The translations under genes and the position numbers were made by a program. The notes beneath the pieces were generated by a model. The model made no database searches and was not told the origin of the DNA. It saw only the letters and a list, made by a program, of their open reading frames with translations. A DNA stretch of 64,000 nt from Leifsonia poae (GTDB lineage Bacteria; Actinomycetota; Actinomycetes; Actinomycetales; Microbacteriaceae): the NCBI RefSeq assembly GCF_020009625.1, contig NZ_JAIHLP010000002.1, positions 434,001 to 498,000 on the forward strand, read 5' to 3'. Below, in pieces: positions 8,843 through 17,359 of this stretch; the first letter of the stretch is position 1, and the number at the start of each line of letters is the position of its first letter.

Positions 8843-9598
8843 ATGAATCCGGGAACTGGTGCCGAGGTTGTCGTCACCGAAGGCCCCGCGACACGACGCG
8901 CGCGCTCGTACCAGTGGTTGCTCGACCACTTGGCTGCGTTCCCCGGACGGGTCACCGTGGTGACCTTCGCCGCAGGGGTCGTCGTGACCGTCGCCGCCGG
9001 ACTCTGGGACGGCGACTGGAACCCGACGAAACTCATTTCGCTGATCGCGACGTTGTGGGCGCTGTTCTTCGCGGTCATGATCTACCTGCTCACGGCGCGC
9101 GACACCGACAAGGTGCTCGACCAGATCGCCGACCTTCATGAACAGCTCGCGACCGCCCTGGATGCTCCCTCGGAAGACGCCGGCCCGTCCGATGGCGGTT
9201 CCGCCGACCACGCCGTCGACACAGCACCGGATACGGAATCCCTGGCCGGGGTACCCCGACCAGCCGTGCGGCCGCTTGCGCCGGCACAGACCGACCACCG
9301 GGAGCTGCAGCAGCACGGCGCACGCCCGGGGCCGCGACTCGTGAACGGTTCGCCCGCGATCATCGAAGAGGTGCCGGCTGAACTGATCACGGCCTGGACC
9401 TCGGCGACGGGCAAGAACCGCGAAGATCTCGCCCGGGCGTGGACGAGAGACCCTCGATCGGATAGGCAGTGGGTGTTCGAGACGTCGAGCCGCGAACGGT
9501 GGCTGGTCTTCTCTAAAGGGGACAGGGGAGTGGGTGTGATGTCGCTCGACGAAGTGGGCAGGGCCGGTCGACACCGCCCGAACCCGTTGCGTCGCTGA
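8843..9598 (+). CDS. Two-helix membrane protein with cytosolic C-terminal domain, function unknown
   Basis: Two ATGs (8837 and 8843) follow AAGGAG at 8830-8835. I chose 8843, which leaves seven bases between the ribosome site and the start, where 8837 would leave one. Two membrane helices lie at about residues 32-55 (VTVVTFAAGVVVTVAAGLW) and 62-85 (LISLIATLWALFFAVMIYLL), followed by an amphipathic stretch and a Pro/Ala/Asp-rich linker. The C-terminal 85 residues form a soluble unit (AIIEEVPAELITAWTSATGKNREDL ... RWLVFSKGDRGVGVMSL). No family was recognised. Confidence 0.7.
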   Translation: MNPGTGAEVVVTEGPATRRARSYQWLLDHLAAFPGRVTVVTFAAGVVVTVAAGLWDGDWNPTKLISLIATLWALFFAVMIYLLTARDTDKVLDQIADLHEQLATALDAPSEDAGPSDGGSADHAVDTAPDTESLAGVPRPAVRPLAPAQTDHRELQQHGARPGPRLVNGSPAIIEEVPAELITAWTSATGKNREDLARAWTRDPRSDRQWVFETSSRERWLVFSKGDRGVGVMSLDEVGRAGRHRPNPLRR

Positions 9599-9744
9599 CG
9601 GATCCATTCCGCACTGGTCAGAACTTCTTCACATGCGCTGAACGAGACGGACCGGACGTGGTCGCCTGCGGCCGAGTAGCCTGTGAGCCAGACGCCCGTC
9701 GCGGAGTAGCCCCTCCGAACCACCTGCGAGACCCGGAGATCCCC

Positions 9745-10251
9745 ATGACCGTCAACACACAATCGCCCGACCGTTTCGTCTCCGTCGACCCGACTGATGC
9801 GCTGGCCCGCCCGCTGCTCGAAGAACTGGCCGCCGAATATGACACCCGGTACGGTGACTTCTTCGGAGAGCCCGCATCGGTTGAGCTGAACCGGTATCCC
9901 GCAGAGAATTTCAGCGCGCCGGACGGCACTTTTCTCCTGTTGCTGCGTGAAGGCACCCCAATCGCCGGGGGCGCCTTCCAGCGCTTCGACGACTCGACCG
10001 CCGAACTCAAACGGATCTGGACGAGTTCCACCCACCGGCGCGAAGGGCTCGCCCGGCGCGTCGTCACCGAGCTGGAGGCCGAGGCAATCCGCCGGGGGTA
10101 CGCACGTGTCTATCTCACCACCGGCCCCCGCCAGCCCGAAGCGGTGGCGCTCTACATCGCGGCAGGTTACACACCGGAGTTCGACGTGACCCTTCCACCC
10201 GAGGAGGTCGGCATCCACGCCTTCACCAAACAGCTTCGCACCGACGACTGA
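9745..10251 (+). CDS. GNAT-family N-acetyltransferase
   Basis: The start at ATG 9745 follows a ggag ribosome site and gives a 168-aa protein; an upstream GTG at 9658 adds only unlikely sequence. The acetyl-CoA-binding region is visible: strand ELKRIWTSSTHRREGLARRVVTELEAEAIRRG (motif A, R/Q-x-x-G-x-A variant HRREGLA), then YARVYLTTGPRQPEAVALYIAAGYTP, the motif B signature where a residue pair precedes LYxxxGY. The substrate is unknown. A hairpin-forming GC-rich sequence follows at 10261-10281. Confidence 0.88.
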   Translation: MTVNTQSPDRFVSVDPTDALARPLLEELAAEYDTRYGDFFGEPASVELNRYPAENFSAPDGTFLLLLREGTPIAGGAFQRFDDSTAELKRIWTSSTHRREGLARRVVTELEAEAIRRGYARVYLTTGPRQPEAVALYIAAGYTPEFDVTLPPEEVGIHAFTKQLRTDD

Positions 10252-10439
10252 ATAGAATCGGCGGGCGACCCCGTCGTCCGCTGATATGCGCCAACGGTCA
10301 TTGACAGTGAGCGTTTCCCTGCGCTTGACTTTCCGGTGTAGGGGGTGGGGGCGTTCGTGATCTCCGGAGATGCGGTGCGGAGTGACGTGAGATCGCGCGC
10401 GGGGGACTCCGACCACGTCTTCCGCAAAGGAGAACAGCC

Positions 10440-11909
10440 GTGATTATGAGTGCCCCGAGGCGCCGTCGGCCGCGATCAACAGCGTCGATAGCGGTTGCAG
10501 CTGCCGCGTTCGTTGTACTCCCGTTGAGCGCGACGGCACCCGCCGCGGCGGTCGAACGTTCGTCTGTGACCGCCGTAGAGATGACGCCTGCGCTCCAGGC
10601 GCAGATCCAGCAGATGGTGGAGTCATTCCAGACGACCCACAACCTCCCGGGGATGTCCGTCGCGGTGGTCACTCCCAACCCGACGGGGCCGAACCCGGTG
10701 ATCACGACGTTCGCCGCAGGGCATCCGGCCTGGGGGTCGCCGACCCCGGTGGACGCTTCGACGCAGTTCGAGCTCGGGTCAGAGTCGAAGATCTTCACCG
10801 CAGACCTGCTGTCGTACCTGGTCGCATCCGGCCAGGTGGCGCTCGACGATGAAGTACAGCACTACGCACCGGCCGGGATCACTGTGCCTGAGTGGACCGA
10901 CCCGACGAGCGGCAAGACCACGCCGATCACCCTGCGCGACCTCGCCACCCACCAGGCGGGGCTGCCTGACTTGCCTCCGAACTTCCTCGACGGCTGCGGA
11001 CTCCCGATGAACTGTGCGAACCCGCGCCCGGGTTACACGCAGACGATGCTCTGGAACGCCTTCGATCACCAGCAGCTGCTGTGGCGGCCGGGCACCCGCT
11101 GGCTCTACTCAGACTGGGGGTTCGGCCTCCTCGGAACGATCCTGGCGAACGTCGTCGATCCCGTTCCAGCATCGCAGCCGCCCGCCTACCAGTCCGCCCT
11201 CGACGGCGCGTTCCTGAACGCGTTGGGATTGTTCTCCACGACACTGGAAGCTCCCAGCCCGCGCCTCGCCGTCCCGTACTCGACATCGGGGAGTCTGACG
11301 TTCTCTTGGGACAACACCAACGCTTTCAGCGGCGCCGGTGGCCTCATCTCCGACGCCGCAGACATGGGCGCCTGGGTCGCCGCGCACCTCGGCTACATCC
11401 CGTCAACCGCGCCGACCGGGGTGCAGTCGATGGCGACCACCCTCCACCCGGTCAGCACGATCACGACCATGTGTTCGACGCCTACTGACTGCGGAAACGC
11501 CCACTTCCAGATGGGACTCGGATGGCGTCTCTTCGCCGCCACGTCGTCGGGCGTCGGAGTGCCCTGGGCGTTCAAAAACGGCGACACAGCCGGCTCCAGC
11601 ACCGACACGGCCCTCGCCCCCAGCCTGCGGACGGGGGTCACCACGATGTTCAACCGACAGCGGGTGGACAATGAAGAGTTGGCGATCCCGATCCTTGCGC
11701 TTCTCGTCGCCGACCAACCGGCTCCGACCGCGACCCCGACGGCTTCTCCCGGCGCAGGCACAGACCCACCACGCACGACCGCCCTCGCCGACTCCGGATA
11801 CCCCGCATCCGACCTCCTCGTTCCCGGGTTGGGAGCGGCAGCGCTGCTGGCCGTAGGAGTCGTGCTGGCCGCCAAACGCCGTAAGCACAGCGCGAACGGC
11901 GCCCGCTAA
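10440..11909 (+). CDS. Secreted serine hydrolase, beta-lactamase/DD-carboxypeptidase-like, C-terminally membrane-anchored
   Basis: The product is 489 aa. The GTG start is seven bases after AAAGGAGA. A signal peptide covers residues 1-38 or so. The penicillin-binding core has S-x-x-K in ELGSESKIF at about residue 120. The second motif reads Y-S-D (WLYSDWGFGLLG) rather than the usual Y-S-N. After a Pro/Thr/Ala-rich linker comes LADSG, a hydrophobic helix (LGAAALLAVGVVLAA) and KRRK, which looks like a degenerate cell-wall sorting signal or a plain anchor. It probably acts on cell-wall peptides or esters outside the membrane. The substrate is unassigned. Confidence 0.85.
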   Translation: MIMSAPRRRRPRSTASIAVAAAAFVVLPLSATAPAAAVERSSVTAVEMTPALQAQIQQMVESFQTTHNLPGMSVAVVTPNPTGPNPVITTFAAGHPAWGSPTPVDASTQFELGSESKIFTADLLSYLVASGQVALDDEVQHYAPAGITVPEWTDPTSGKTTPITLRDLATHQAGLPDLPPNFLDGCGLPMNCANPRPGYTQTMLWNAFDHQQLLWRPGTRWLYSDWGFGLLGTILANVVDPVPASQPPAYQSALDGAFLNALGLFSTTLEAPSPRLAVPYSTSGSLTFSWDNTNAFSGAGGLISDAADMGAWVAAHLGYIPSTAPTGVQSMATTLHPVSTITTMCSTPTDCGNAHFQMGLGWRLFAATSSGVGVPWAFKNGDTAGSSTDTALAPSLRTGVTTMFNRQRVDNEELAIPILALLVADQPAPTATPTASPGAGTDPPRTTALADSGYPASDLLVPGLGAAALLAVGVVLAAKRRKHSANGAR

Positions 11910-11957
11910 CGCGGCGAGCCGGCGCCCGGCGGCATGGGAGCAACCCGTGCCATACGG

Positions 11958-12401
11958 TCAGCGCACTGACGAGTCCCGTTCGGCGATCGCCTTCACGCCT
12001 TTCACGAGGCTGTCCCACATGCCTTTCGAGTGCGCGGCACCTTCGACAGTTGAGTTGTTGTCCTGCGACAAGGTGAACTCTGTCGTGTCACCCTCGCCGG
12101 TCAATGTCCACGTGAGTGTGTGGTAGTTCTCGGGAACGTCGTCCTGGCCACTCAATGGGCTGAAATGCGTGTTCACGAGTCGCCATTCAGGCTCAACCTC
12201 AAGAATCACGCCTTTGTCCTCATATTCCTTGCCCTGCCAAACGCCGCGCCAGAGGATCGGAGAGCCGACGGCCCAGTCGGTCACGACGTCTGTGCCGAAC
12301 ATGAACTCCTTGATCGCGACACTGTCAGTGAGCACGGACCACACCCGGCCCCGTGGCGCATCGATCGTGATCGTCGAGGTTGCGACATAGCTCTCGGTCA
12401 T
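11958..12401 (-). CDS. SRPBCC (AHSA1/START-like) family protein
   Basis: I chose the ATG at 12401 because AAGGA lies seven bases before it and the family core begins at once (MTESYVATSTITIDAPRGRVWSVLTDSVAIKEFMFG). The protein is 147 aa with a helix-grip fold: the N-terminal strand and helix above, central strands with WRGVWQGKEYEDKGVI and EWRLVNTHFSPL, and the long C-terminal helix AHSKGMWDSLVKGVKAIAE. Members bind hydrophobic ligands or assist chaperones. The ligand is unknown. Confidence 0.87.
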   Translation of the reverse strand: MTESYVATSTITIDAPRGRVWSVLTDSVAIKEFMFGTDVVTDWAVGSPILWRGVWQGKEYEDKGVILEVEPEWRLVNTHFSPLSGQDDVPENYHTLTWTLTGEGDTTEFTLSQDNNSTVEGAAHSKGMWDSLVKGVKAIAERDSSVR

Positions 12402-12507
12402 TGCATTTTCCTTCTTCCACATCAGCCGGCGTCCACACGCCTGCCGCCAACCTAGTCGGTCGCGCCCCACCCAAAGTGTGATAGGCGACCGTTCAGCGTG
12501 GGCCGCT

Positions 12508-13275
12508 TCAGGCCTGCGCGGTGGGCATCGCCCACAGCTCGGCGATCGAAGACCGTCGCGGCCGGGTGACCATGTAGCCGATGCTCTCGGCGATGTCCTC
12601 GGGTTCGAGCAGTTCGGGGATGTTCACCGCTTCGGACGCGGCCAGCAGCCGCTGCACCTGGTCGCTGTTGTGAGACTTCAATTCAGTTGCGACGGCGCCA
12701 GGCTCGAGCACGCCGACGCGCACGTGCTTCTGGGTGACCTCCTGACGGAGGGCTTCGGTGAAGCCGTTCACCCCGAACTTCGTCATGTTGTACGCGGCGA
12801 ACGTGGGCCAAGCTTGGCGTCCCGCGATCGAGGAGATGTTCACGATGTCTGCCACGCCTCGAAGCGCATTAGCGGCCGCGTCGAGCAGATGGGGGAGCGA
12901 GGCCTTGGTCATGTAGAGCAGTCCGTTCTGGTTGATCGCGATCATTCGCTCCCAGTCCTCGACGTCCTGCTCGAGGACGGAGCCGAGCAGCATCAGGCCG
13001 GCGTTGTTGACCAGGATGTCCAGTCGCCCGAACCGCTCGATCGTAGCGGCGACAGCGTGCTCGGCTTGGGCGCAGTCGGTGATGTCTGCTTCGACAGCGA
13101 GGGCGATCCCTCCCGCGGCTTGGATGCTCGCGACGAGCGTCGCAAGTCGGTCTTTGCGCCGGGCGACGACGACGACGGATGCGCCCAGAGCGGCGAGCTC
13201 TTCGGCAGTGGCTTCGCCGATGCCGCTACTGGCGCCGGTGACGATCGCTACGGTTCCTGCGAGATTCGATGACAT
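12508..13275 (-). CDS. Short-chain dehydrogenase/reductase
   Basis: The product is 255 aa and a classical SDR: TGASSGIG at about residues 14-21 for the cofactor, NNAG in ILVNNAGLML, catalytic serine in IVNISSIAGR and tyrosine/lysine in YNMTKF. The acidic or basic pattern after beta-2 (VVVARRKDRL) favours NADP. The substrate is unknown. It lies 41 bp from the next SDR on the same strand, so the pair is likely one transcript driven from the 14154-14298 promoter region. Confidence 0.9.
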   Translation of the reverse strand: MSSNLAGTVAIVTGASSGIGEATAEELAALGASVVVVARRKDRLATLVASIQAAGGIALAVEADITDCAQAEHAVAATIERFGRLDILVNNAGLMLLGSVLEQDVEDWERMIAINQNGLLYMTKASLPHLLDAAANALRGVADIVNISSIAGRQAWPTFAAYNMTKFGVNGFTEALRQEVTQKHVRVGVLEPGAVATELKSHNSDQVQRLLAASEAVNIPELLEPEDIAESIGYMVTRPRRSSIAELWAMPTAQA

Positions 13276-13316
13276 GGGGGAGTTCCTTTTGTGTTGGGTT
13301 TCGGGTTGCGGTCGGA

Positions 13317-14153
13317 TCAGCCGTCGAACGATAGTGATGCGGACAGGTCCCGGTGCGCCTCGATCTGAGCCCGGATGGTGGCGAGGTTCTGCTCCTCACT
13401 GGCCATCACGTCGGCGCCGGCGAGGAATCGCAAGGGCAGGTCGCCCGAGTCAGAGAGCGCGACAAGCGCGTGTCCGAGCTTCTTGGGATCGCCGCCCTGC
13501 AAGCCGTTCATGCTCTTCCACGCCACGATGGTCTCTGCGGTCAGCTCGGCGTAATCTTCGATCTCCAGCTCGGGCCACATCGTCGATGAGCCCTCGACCA
13601 GCAGCTCGGTGCGAAAGAAGCCGGGCTCCACAGCCATCGTCTTGATGCCGAACCGCTCCACGTCGTACCGCAACGACTCCATCCACCCCTCCAGTGCGAA
13701 CTTCGACGCTGCATACGCCGCAACGAACTCCTGGCCCATCAAGCCTGCAGCTGAGGTGATCGTGATGACCTGACCAGAACGCTGCTTTCGCATGATGGGG
13801 AGGATCGCGCGGGCGACGTTGGTCGGACCGAAGAAGTTCGTCTCCATTTGAGCGCGAAGCTGCGCTGGGCTGGTGTTCTCGAAGTAGCCGGCATAGAAGT
13901 TGCCGGCATTGTTCACCAGCACGTCTATCCGTCCGAAGCGGTCCGCGGCGGCCTGTGCCGCCGAAGCCGCAGCGGCCGGGTCGGTGATGTCCAGCGCGAC
14001 GGTCAACAGGTTCTCGTGCGCACCAACCGCCTCGAGTACCTTCTTCGGATCGCGGCCGGTCGCGACGACCTGGTGTCCGGCGGTGAGGGCGGCCCGGGCG
14101 ATGTCGATGCCGAGGCCGCGGCCGGCTCCGGTGATGAACCACACGTTGCTCAT
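13317..14153 (-). CDS. Short-chain dehydrogenase/reductase
   Basis: I chose the ATG at 14153, which follows AAGGAAGG and gives the normal N-terminus MSNVWFITGAGRGLGIDIARAAL; the longer open frame to 14210 is not needed. The product is 278 aa with TGAGRGLG, NNAG (VLVNNAGNFY), serine in ITSAAGLMG and YAASK. This subfamily (classical SDR with a long C-terminal tail) is common in aldehyde or ketone reduction with NADP. It diverges from an XRE-type regulator 145 bp away, the typical arrangement for a regulator controlling its neighbouring SDR. Confidence 0.9.
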   Translation of the reverse strand: MSNVWFITGAGRGLGIDIARAALTAGHQVVATGRDPKKVLEAVGAHENLLTVALDITDPAAAASAAQAAADRFGRIDVLVNNAGNFYAGYFENTSPAQLRAQMETNFFGPTNVARAILPIMRKQRSGQVITITSAAGLMGQEFVAAYAASKFALEGWMESLRYDVERFGIKTMAVEPGFFRTELLVEGSSTMWPELEIEDYAELTAETIVAWKSMNGLQGGDPKKLGHALVALSDSGDLPLRFLAGADVMASEEQNLATIRAQIEAHRDLSASLSFDG

Positions 14154-14298
14154 GAAGTGATGCCTTCCTTGACGTTCTTCGCCAGCCGTTCGGCCGGCTC
14201 TCCGAGTCAACCTCTCAGCAGGCGAGTTAGCGTGGCCCTACCTATGGGTGCACCAACAGGGACCCTCTAACGGTGACCGATCGGCGTAGCGTCGAGGC

Positions 14299-15195
14299 AT
14301 GGACATCCACGATGACCTGAGCGAGTTCCTGACCTCGCGTCGGGCCAAACTCTCGCCGGAGACGGTTGGCCTTCCCGACTACGGCGGTCGGCGTCGCGTG
14401 CCGGGGCTCCGTCGTGAAGAGGTAGCTCTACTCGCCGGGATGAGCGCCGAGTATTACAAGCGCCTCGAGCGCGGCAACGCGACCGGCGTCTCGGAAGCCG
14501 TCATCGACGGCGTCAGCCGTGCTCTGCGGCTCAACGAGGCAGAGCACGCCCACCTTTATGAACTGGTGCGTTCCGCCAATGCCGGCGCGCATCCGCAGCG
14601 GCGCCGCCCAGTGCAGAAGTCGCAGCTGACCACGGGCATGCGGCAAACCATCGACGCGATGTCCACGGTGCCCGTCTTCGTGCAGAACGGCCGCCTCGAC
14701 GCCATCGCCACCAACACGCTCGGACGCGCCCTGTTCTCCGCGATGCTCGACGGGGTCGAGCCGCCTGCGAATGCGGCTCGCTTCGTCTTCCTCGACCCGC
14801 GCGCCCAAACCTTCTACCTCGATTGGGAAGCCAACACGCGCCAGATCGTCGCCATCCTGCGCGCCGAAGCGGGCCGCTCACCCTTCGACCGGCAGCTTAG
14901 CGACCTGATCGGCGAGCTATCGACCCGCAGTGATCTGTTCCGGAAGCTCTGGGGAGCCCACGATGTGCGTGAACACCGCACCGGGACCAAGAGCGTCTGC
15001 CACCCGGTCGTGGGCGATCTCGACCTCACCTACCAAAGCATGGATCTCGAGTCCAACCGTGGCCTCCAGATGTTGGTCTTCTCGGCGGAGCCCGGTTCTG
15101 CCTCAGCCGAGCGCCTCCAACTTCTCGCCAACTGGGCCGAGTCGGTTGATTCTCTCGCGCCCACCGAGAACACCGTCGACCGCAACCGGAGCTGA
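14299..15195 (+). CDS. XRE-family regulator with MmyB-like ligand-binding domain
   Basis: The product is 298 aa. The N-terminal helix-turn-helix spans about residues 30-75 (PGLRREEVALLAGMSAEYYKRLERG). Residues 105-275 form the MmyB-like PAS-type domain common in actinobacteria (VPVFVQNGRLDAIATNTLGRALF and the FYLDWEANTRQIVAILRAEAGRSPFD block). It probably represses the divergent SDR pair in response to a small hydrophobic ligand, as described for this family in actinobacteria. That target assignment is inferred from gene arrangement only. Confidence 0.88.
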   Translation: MDIHDDLSEFLTSRRAKLSPETVGLPDYGGRRRVPGLRREEVALLAGMSAEYYKRLERGNATGVSEAVIDGVSRALRLNEAEHAHLYELVRSANAGAHPQRRRPVQKSQLTTGMRQTIDAMSTVPVFVQNGRLDAIATNTLGRALFSAMLDGVEPPANAARFVFLDPRAQTFYLDWEANTRQIVAILRAEAGRSPFDRQLSDLIGELSTRSDLFRKLWGAHDVREHRTGTKSVCHPVVGDLDLTYQSMDLESNRGLQMLVFSAEPGSASAERLQLLANWAESVDSLAPTENTVDRNRS

Positions 15196-15244
15196 CCACA
15201 AGCCTCTGGTGCGAAGTCTCAGAGCGTCGGGGCGAAGCCATCTT

Positions 15245-15258
15245 CAGACGTACGTCTG
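15245..15258. repeat. Perfect 14-bp palindrome
   Basis: CAGACGTACGTCTG lies 50 bp after the regulator gene and about 140 bp before the decayed integrase. It is a possible operator or hairpin, but it has no adjacent intact gene to regulate. It may be a relic of the mobile element. Confidence 0.4.
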
Positions 15259-15395
15259 GCCTCGTGCGGGCAACGCCACTACGGTTCTCCGAAATCTGGT
15301 TGTGGCGGACGATTTCGGCAGGGGCACGTTCGACGCCCGATATGTGGCGGTCGCTCGCGGTGGGAAAACGATGGTTCATGCCGTTGATCGACCGT

Positions 15396-16090
15396 CTAAA
15401 GGGCGTTCGTGTGCGCTTGGCGCGGTACAAGGAGCAACACCACCTCATCGTCGTCGTCGGTGAGGATGCGTGCGCGGACCGGCAGCTTGCCGGATCGGGT
15501 GCGGAAGAGGTCTGTCATCGGTTGGCCGTAATGGGGTAGTCCATTGTGGATCCAGTCGTCCAGGACTTCCGCTGACCAGTCGAAGACTGTCAGCACGGAG
15601 CGTGGTTTGAACGGGCTACCTGCCGATGACTTGCCCCATCGGACGTTCAGCACACCGTAGTCGCCGAAGTAGGGCGCCCGATAGTTGGGGGAGAGGTCAA
15701 CGATCTGCAGGTGTCGCAGCTCGTTCACCCGCAGCCCGAAACTGTAGGCGACCTTCAGTGTTGCTGTGTCTCGCAGCACCGCTACAGCGCCGTTGCGACG
15801 AGGGGAGTCGAGTACCCGTTCGTATTCCAGATCAGCCAGGTCGAACAGAGCCTGAAGCTCGGGACGTGTGAATGCGCGCTTCTCGGAGCGTGACTCTGAC
15901 TCGCCCTTGTGAGTGATCCGGTTGAACTCGGTGATGACCTGAGCGAACCCGGCACCGAACAGCAACAATGCGTCCGCGGACCAATCCTGCAAAAGATGCA
16001 AGAGAAAGCCAGGGAAATCCCGGCTAGAGGCAATTTTCGAACAGCCCGATCGTATCCCTGACGCGTTCGCGTCCGATCAACCGCAAGCAA
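15396..16090 (-). pseudogene. Decayed tyrosine recombinase (site-specific integrase), frameshifted and C-terminally truncated
   Basis: From about 16040 down to 15396 the frame reads like the central part of an actinobacterial site-specific integrase: DFPGFLLHLLQDWSADALLLFG, EFNRITHKGES, AFTRPELQALFDLADLEYERVL, ATLKVAYSFGLRVNELRHLQ (catalytic Arg in GLRVNEL), FGDYGVLNVRWGKSSAGSPFKPRSVLTV (catalytic Lys region). The HxLR...H...Y part is missing; the frame ends in unrelated residues. The N-terminal SAM-like part (LLAVDRTRTRQGYDRAVRKLP) continues in another frame upstream, so there is also a frameshift near 16030. The gene is not functional. It starts about 100 bp from the dif-like site. Confidence 0.75.
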
Positions 16091-16188
16091 CCAATCGTCT
16101 AAAGCCCCTGATCAAGCCCGAAACCGAAGGGGAGCGCAATCGTCTCCGATTCACACAGCCTGCAAAATACGCGAGTTGTTGAACTTTT

Positions 16189-16216
16189 ACTTGACATAAT
16201 GTACATTATCAGTGCC
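16189..16216 (-). other. dif: dif-like XerCD recombination site (28 bp)
   Basis: Read on the minus strand, this 28-mer fits the actinobacterial dif consensus as I recall it (TTsrCCGATAATvnACATTATGTCAAsT) at about 25 of 28 positions. The differences are the first two bases and position 6. The two 11-bp recombinase arms flank a 6-bp centre within the perfect palindrome ATAATGTACATTAT (16196-16209). It may be the chromosomal dif at the replication terminus, or a dif-like attachment site used by the neighbouring decayed integrating element. Sequence alone does not separate these. Confidence 0.65.
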
Positions 16217-16333
16217 GCGAATCCACAAGTTCTTACGCTGGTTTCGCGACCATGTCGGTATCGAGGACCGAGGGTTTGTGTCAAACCCAAGACGGGTAAA
16301 TCACCATCGCCCCGGCCCCACCCGCCCATAGGC

Positions 16334-16361
16334 CACCCAACACGCGTGTTGGGTGTAGTCT
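16334..16361 (+). promoter_or_regulatory. Autoregulatory operator and leaderless promoter of the RES/Xre module
   Basis: A perfect 22-bp palindrome spans 16334-16355, with half-site CACCCAACACG. It abuts a -10 element TAGTCT at 16356-16361, six bases before the ATG at 16368. The arrangement implies a leaderless transcript repressed by the antitoxin, or by the toxin-antitoxin complex, bound across the core promoter. Confidence 0.75.
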
Positions 16362-16367
16362 GAGTGT

Positions 16368-16781
16368 ATGACAAACACCGCAGAACGACCGGCCCAGGGA
16401 CGGGCTCGAAGCGCGGATTCTCTGCGTCCCTCCGTCAGGCGTGGTGGTCTCAATCAGGCCCAGGAACGCACGGCCTTCTTGATTGATACGCTCGGTAGCG
16501 GTACGAGCCTCGCCGAGCTGTTGCACGTCAATCGGAGCCAACCTACTCAGTGGCGAAAGGGTGTCGAGTCGCCGAGCCCTGAAGTGGGTCGGGCGCTGGT
16601 GGATCTTGATCACGTCGTCGCCCGTGCTGCAATGTTGTGGGGTAGCGCGGGGGTGTTGCCTTGGTTGACGAGCGCGAACTCGTTCCTGGATGGGGCGACC
16701 CCGATGGACGTGCTCCGTCTTCGTGGCTCTCGCGACGTTGTTGACGCGCTCGACGCCGAACAGGCCGGTAGCTACGCCTGA
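16368..16781 (+). CDS. Xre/MbcA/ParS-type antitoxin (DUF2384 toxin-binding domain)
   Basis: The product is 137 aa. An Xre-like DNA-binding region lies at about residues 40-90 (AELLHVNRSQPTQWRKGVESPSPEVGRALVDLDHVVARA). It is followed by the C-terminal toxin-binding segment WLTSANSFLDGATPMDVLRLRG, typical of MbcA/ParS/Xre antitoxins paired with RES toxins. It would neutralise the RES toxin encoded directly downstream and repress its own promoter through the 22-bp palindrome upstream. The gene is leaderless. The next gene starts three bases after its stop. Confidence 0.88.
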   Translation: MTNTAERPAQGRARSADSLRPSVRRGGLNQAQERTAFLIDTLGSGTSLAELLHVNRSQPTQWRKGVESPSPEVGRALVDLDHVVARAAMLWGSAGVLPWLTSANSFLDGATPMDVLRLRGSRDVVDALDAEQAGSYA

Positions 16782-16783
16782 GT

Positions 16784-17359
16784 ATGCAGCTCTTTCGTGT
16801 ATTCCCTTACCTGTCAGGTGCCCGCCGCGGGCAACCCGGACACCCCGAGTACATCCATCGCGGGCAAACAGTTGGCCGTTGGGACAACGCACACGCCTAT
16901 GGGCTCTGGTATTTGTCATACTCGGCCGCCGGGGCTGCAGGGGAAACGTTCGGCAATCGGGGAACCTGGAGCGCGGACATATTTGCCGCGCCCTTCCTTG
17001 CGGGTTCTCGGCGTGCCCTCGCGACATATGAGATCCCCGACGACCTGCCAATCCTCGACCTCGATGACCCGCGCGAACTTGCTAGAAGGGATGTCCGGCC
17101 CAGCCAGATCGTGACCCGCAACCCCGCATTCACGCAACCATTCGCTTTGCGCGTCTTCCGTGAAGAGAACGCGGATGGCACCCGTCGATGGCAGGGGTTG
17201 CGGTGGTGGTCGTTTCATCGGCCTATCTGGTTCAACGCTGCCCTGTGGCAAGGTTTCAATGAAGACGTACCTGTTCAGCTGGCCCGAATCGAGGAGTTGA
17301 GCCTCGACCATCCGGCGATCCTCGACGCGGCGGCAGCGTTAGCACGCCCGCTCCCCTAG
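16784..17359 (+). CDS. RES-domain toxin (NAD+-degrading family)
   Basis: The product is 191 aa. The RES family is named for conserved Arg, Glu and Ser. Here they fit HRGQTVGRWDNAHAYGLWYLSYSAAGAAGETFG (Arg and Glu, about residues 27-60) and LRWWSFHRP (Ser, about residue 145). Characterised RES toxins deplete NAD+ by phosphorolysis or hydrolysis and are held inactive by an Xre/MbcA antitoxin. The coupling to the antitoxin (two-base gap) and the shared operator support a type II module. The window copy looks intact. Confidence 0.87.
   Translation: MQLFRVFPYLSGARRGQPGHPEYIHRGQTVGRWDNAHAYGLWYLSYSAAGAAGETFGNRGTWSADIFAAPFLAGSRRALATYEIPDDLPILDLDDPRELARRDVRPSQIVTRNPAFTQPFALRVFREENADGTRRWQGLRWWSFHRPIWFNAALWQGFNEDVPVQLARIEELSLDHPAILDAAAALARPLP

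Noticed and set aside
8407..9141. Plus-strand 244-codon frame before and through the membrane protein gene
   Set aside because: Arg/Pro-rich and out of frame with the protein that has membrane helices and a good ribosome site.
10261..10281. Hairpin after the GNAT gene as a terminator
   Set aside because: A 9-bp GC stem with one G-U and no T run; too weak to call.
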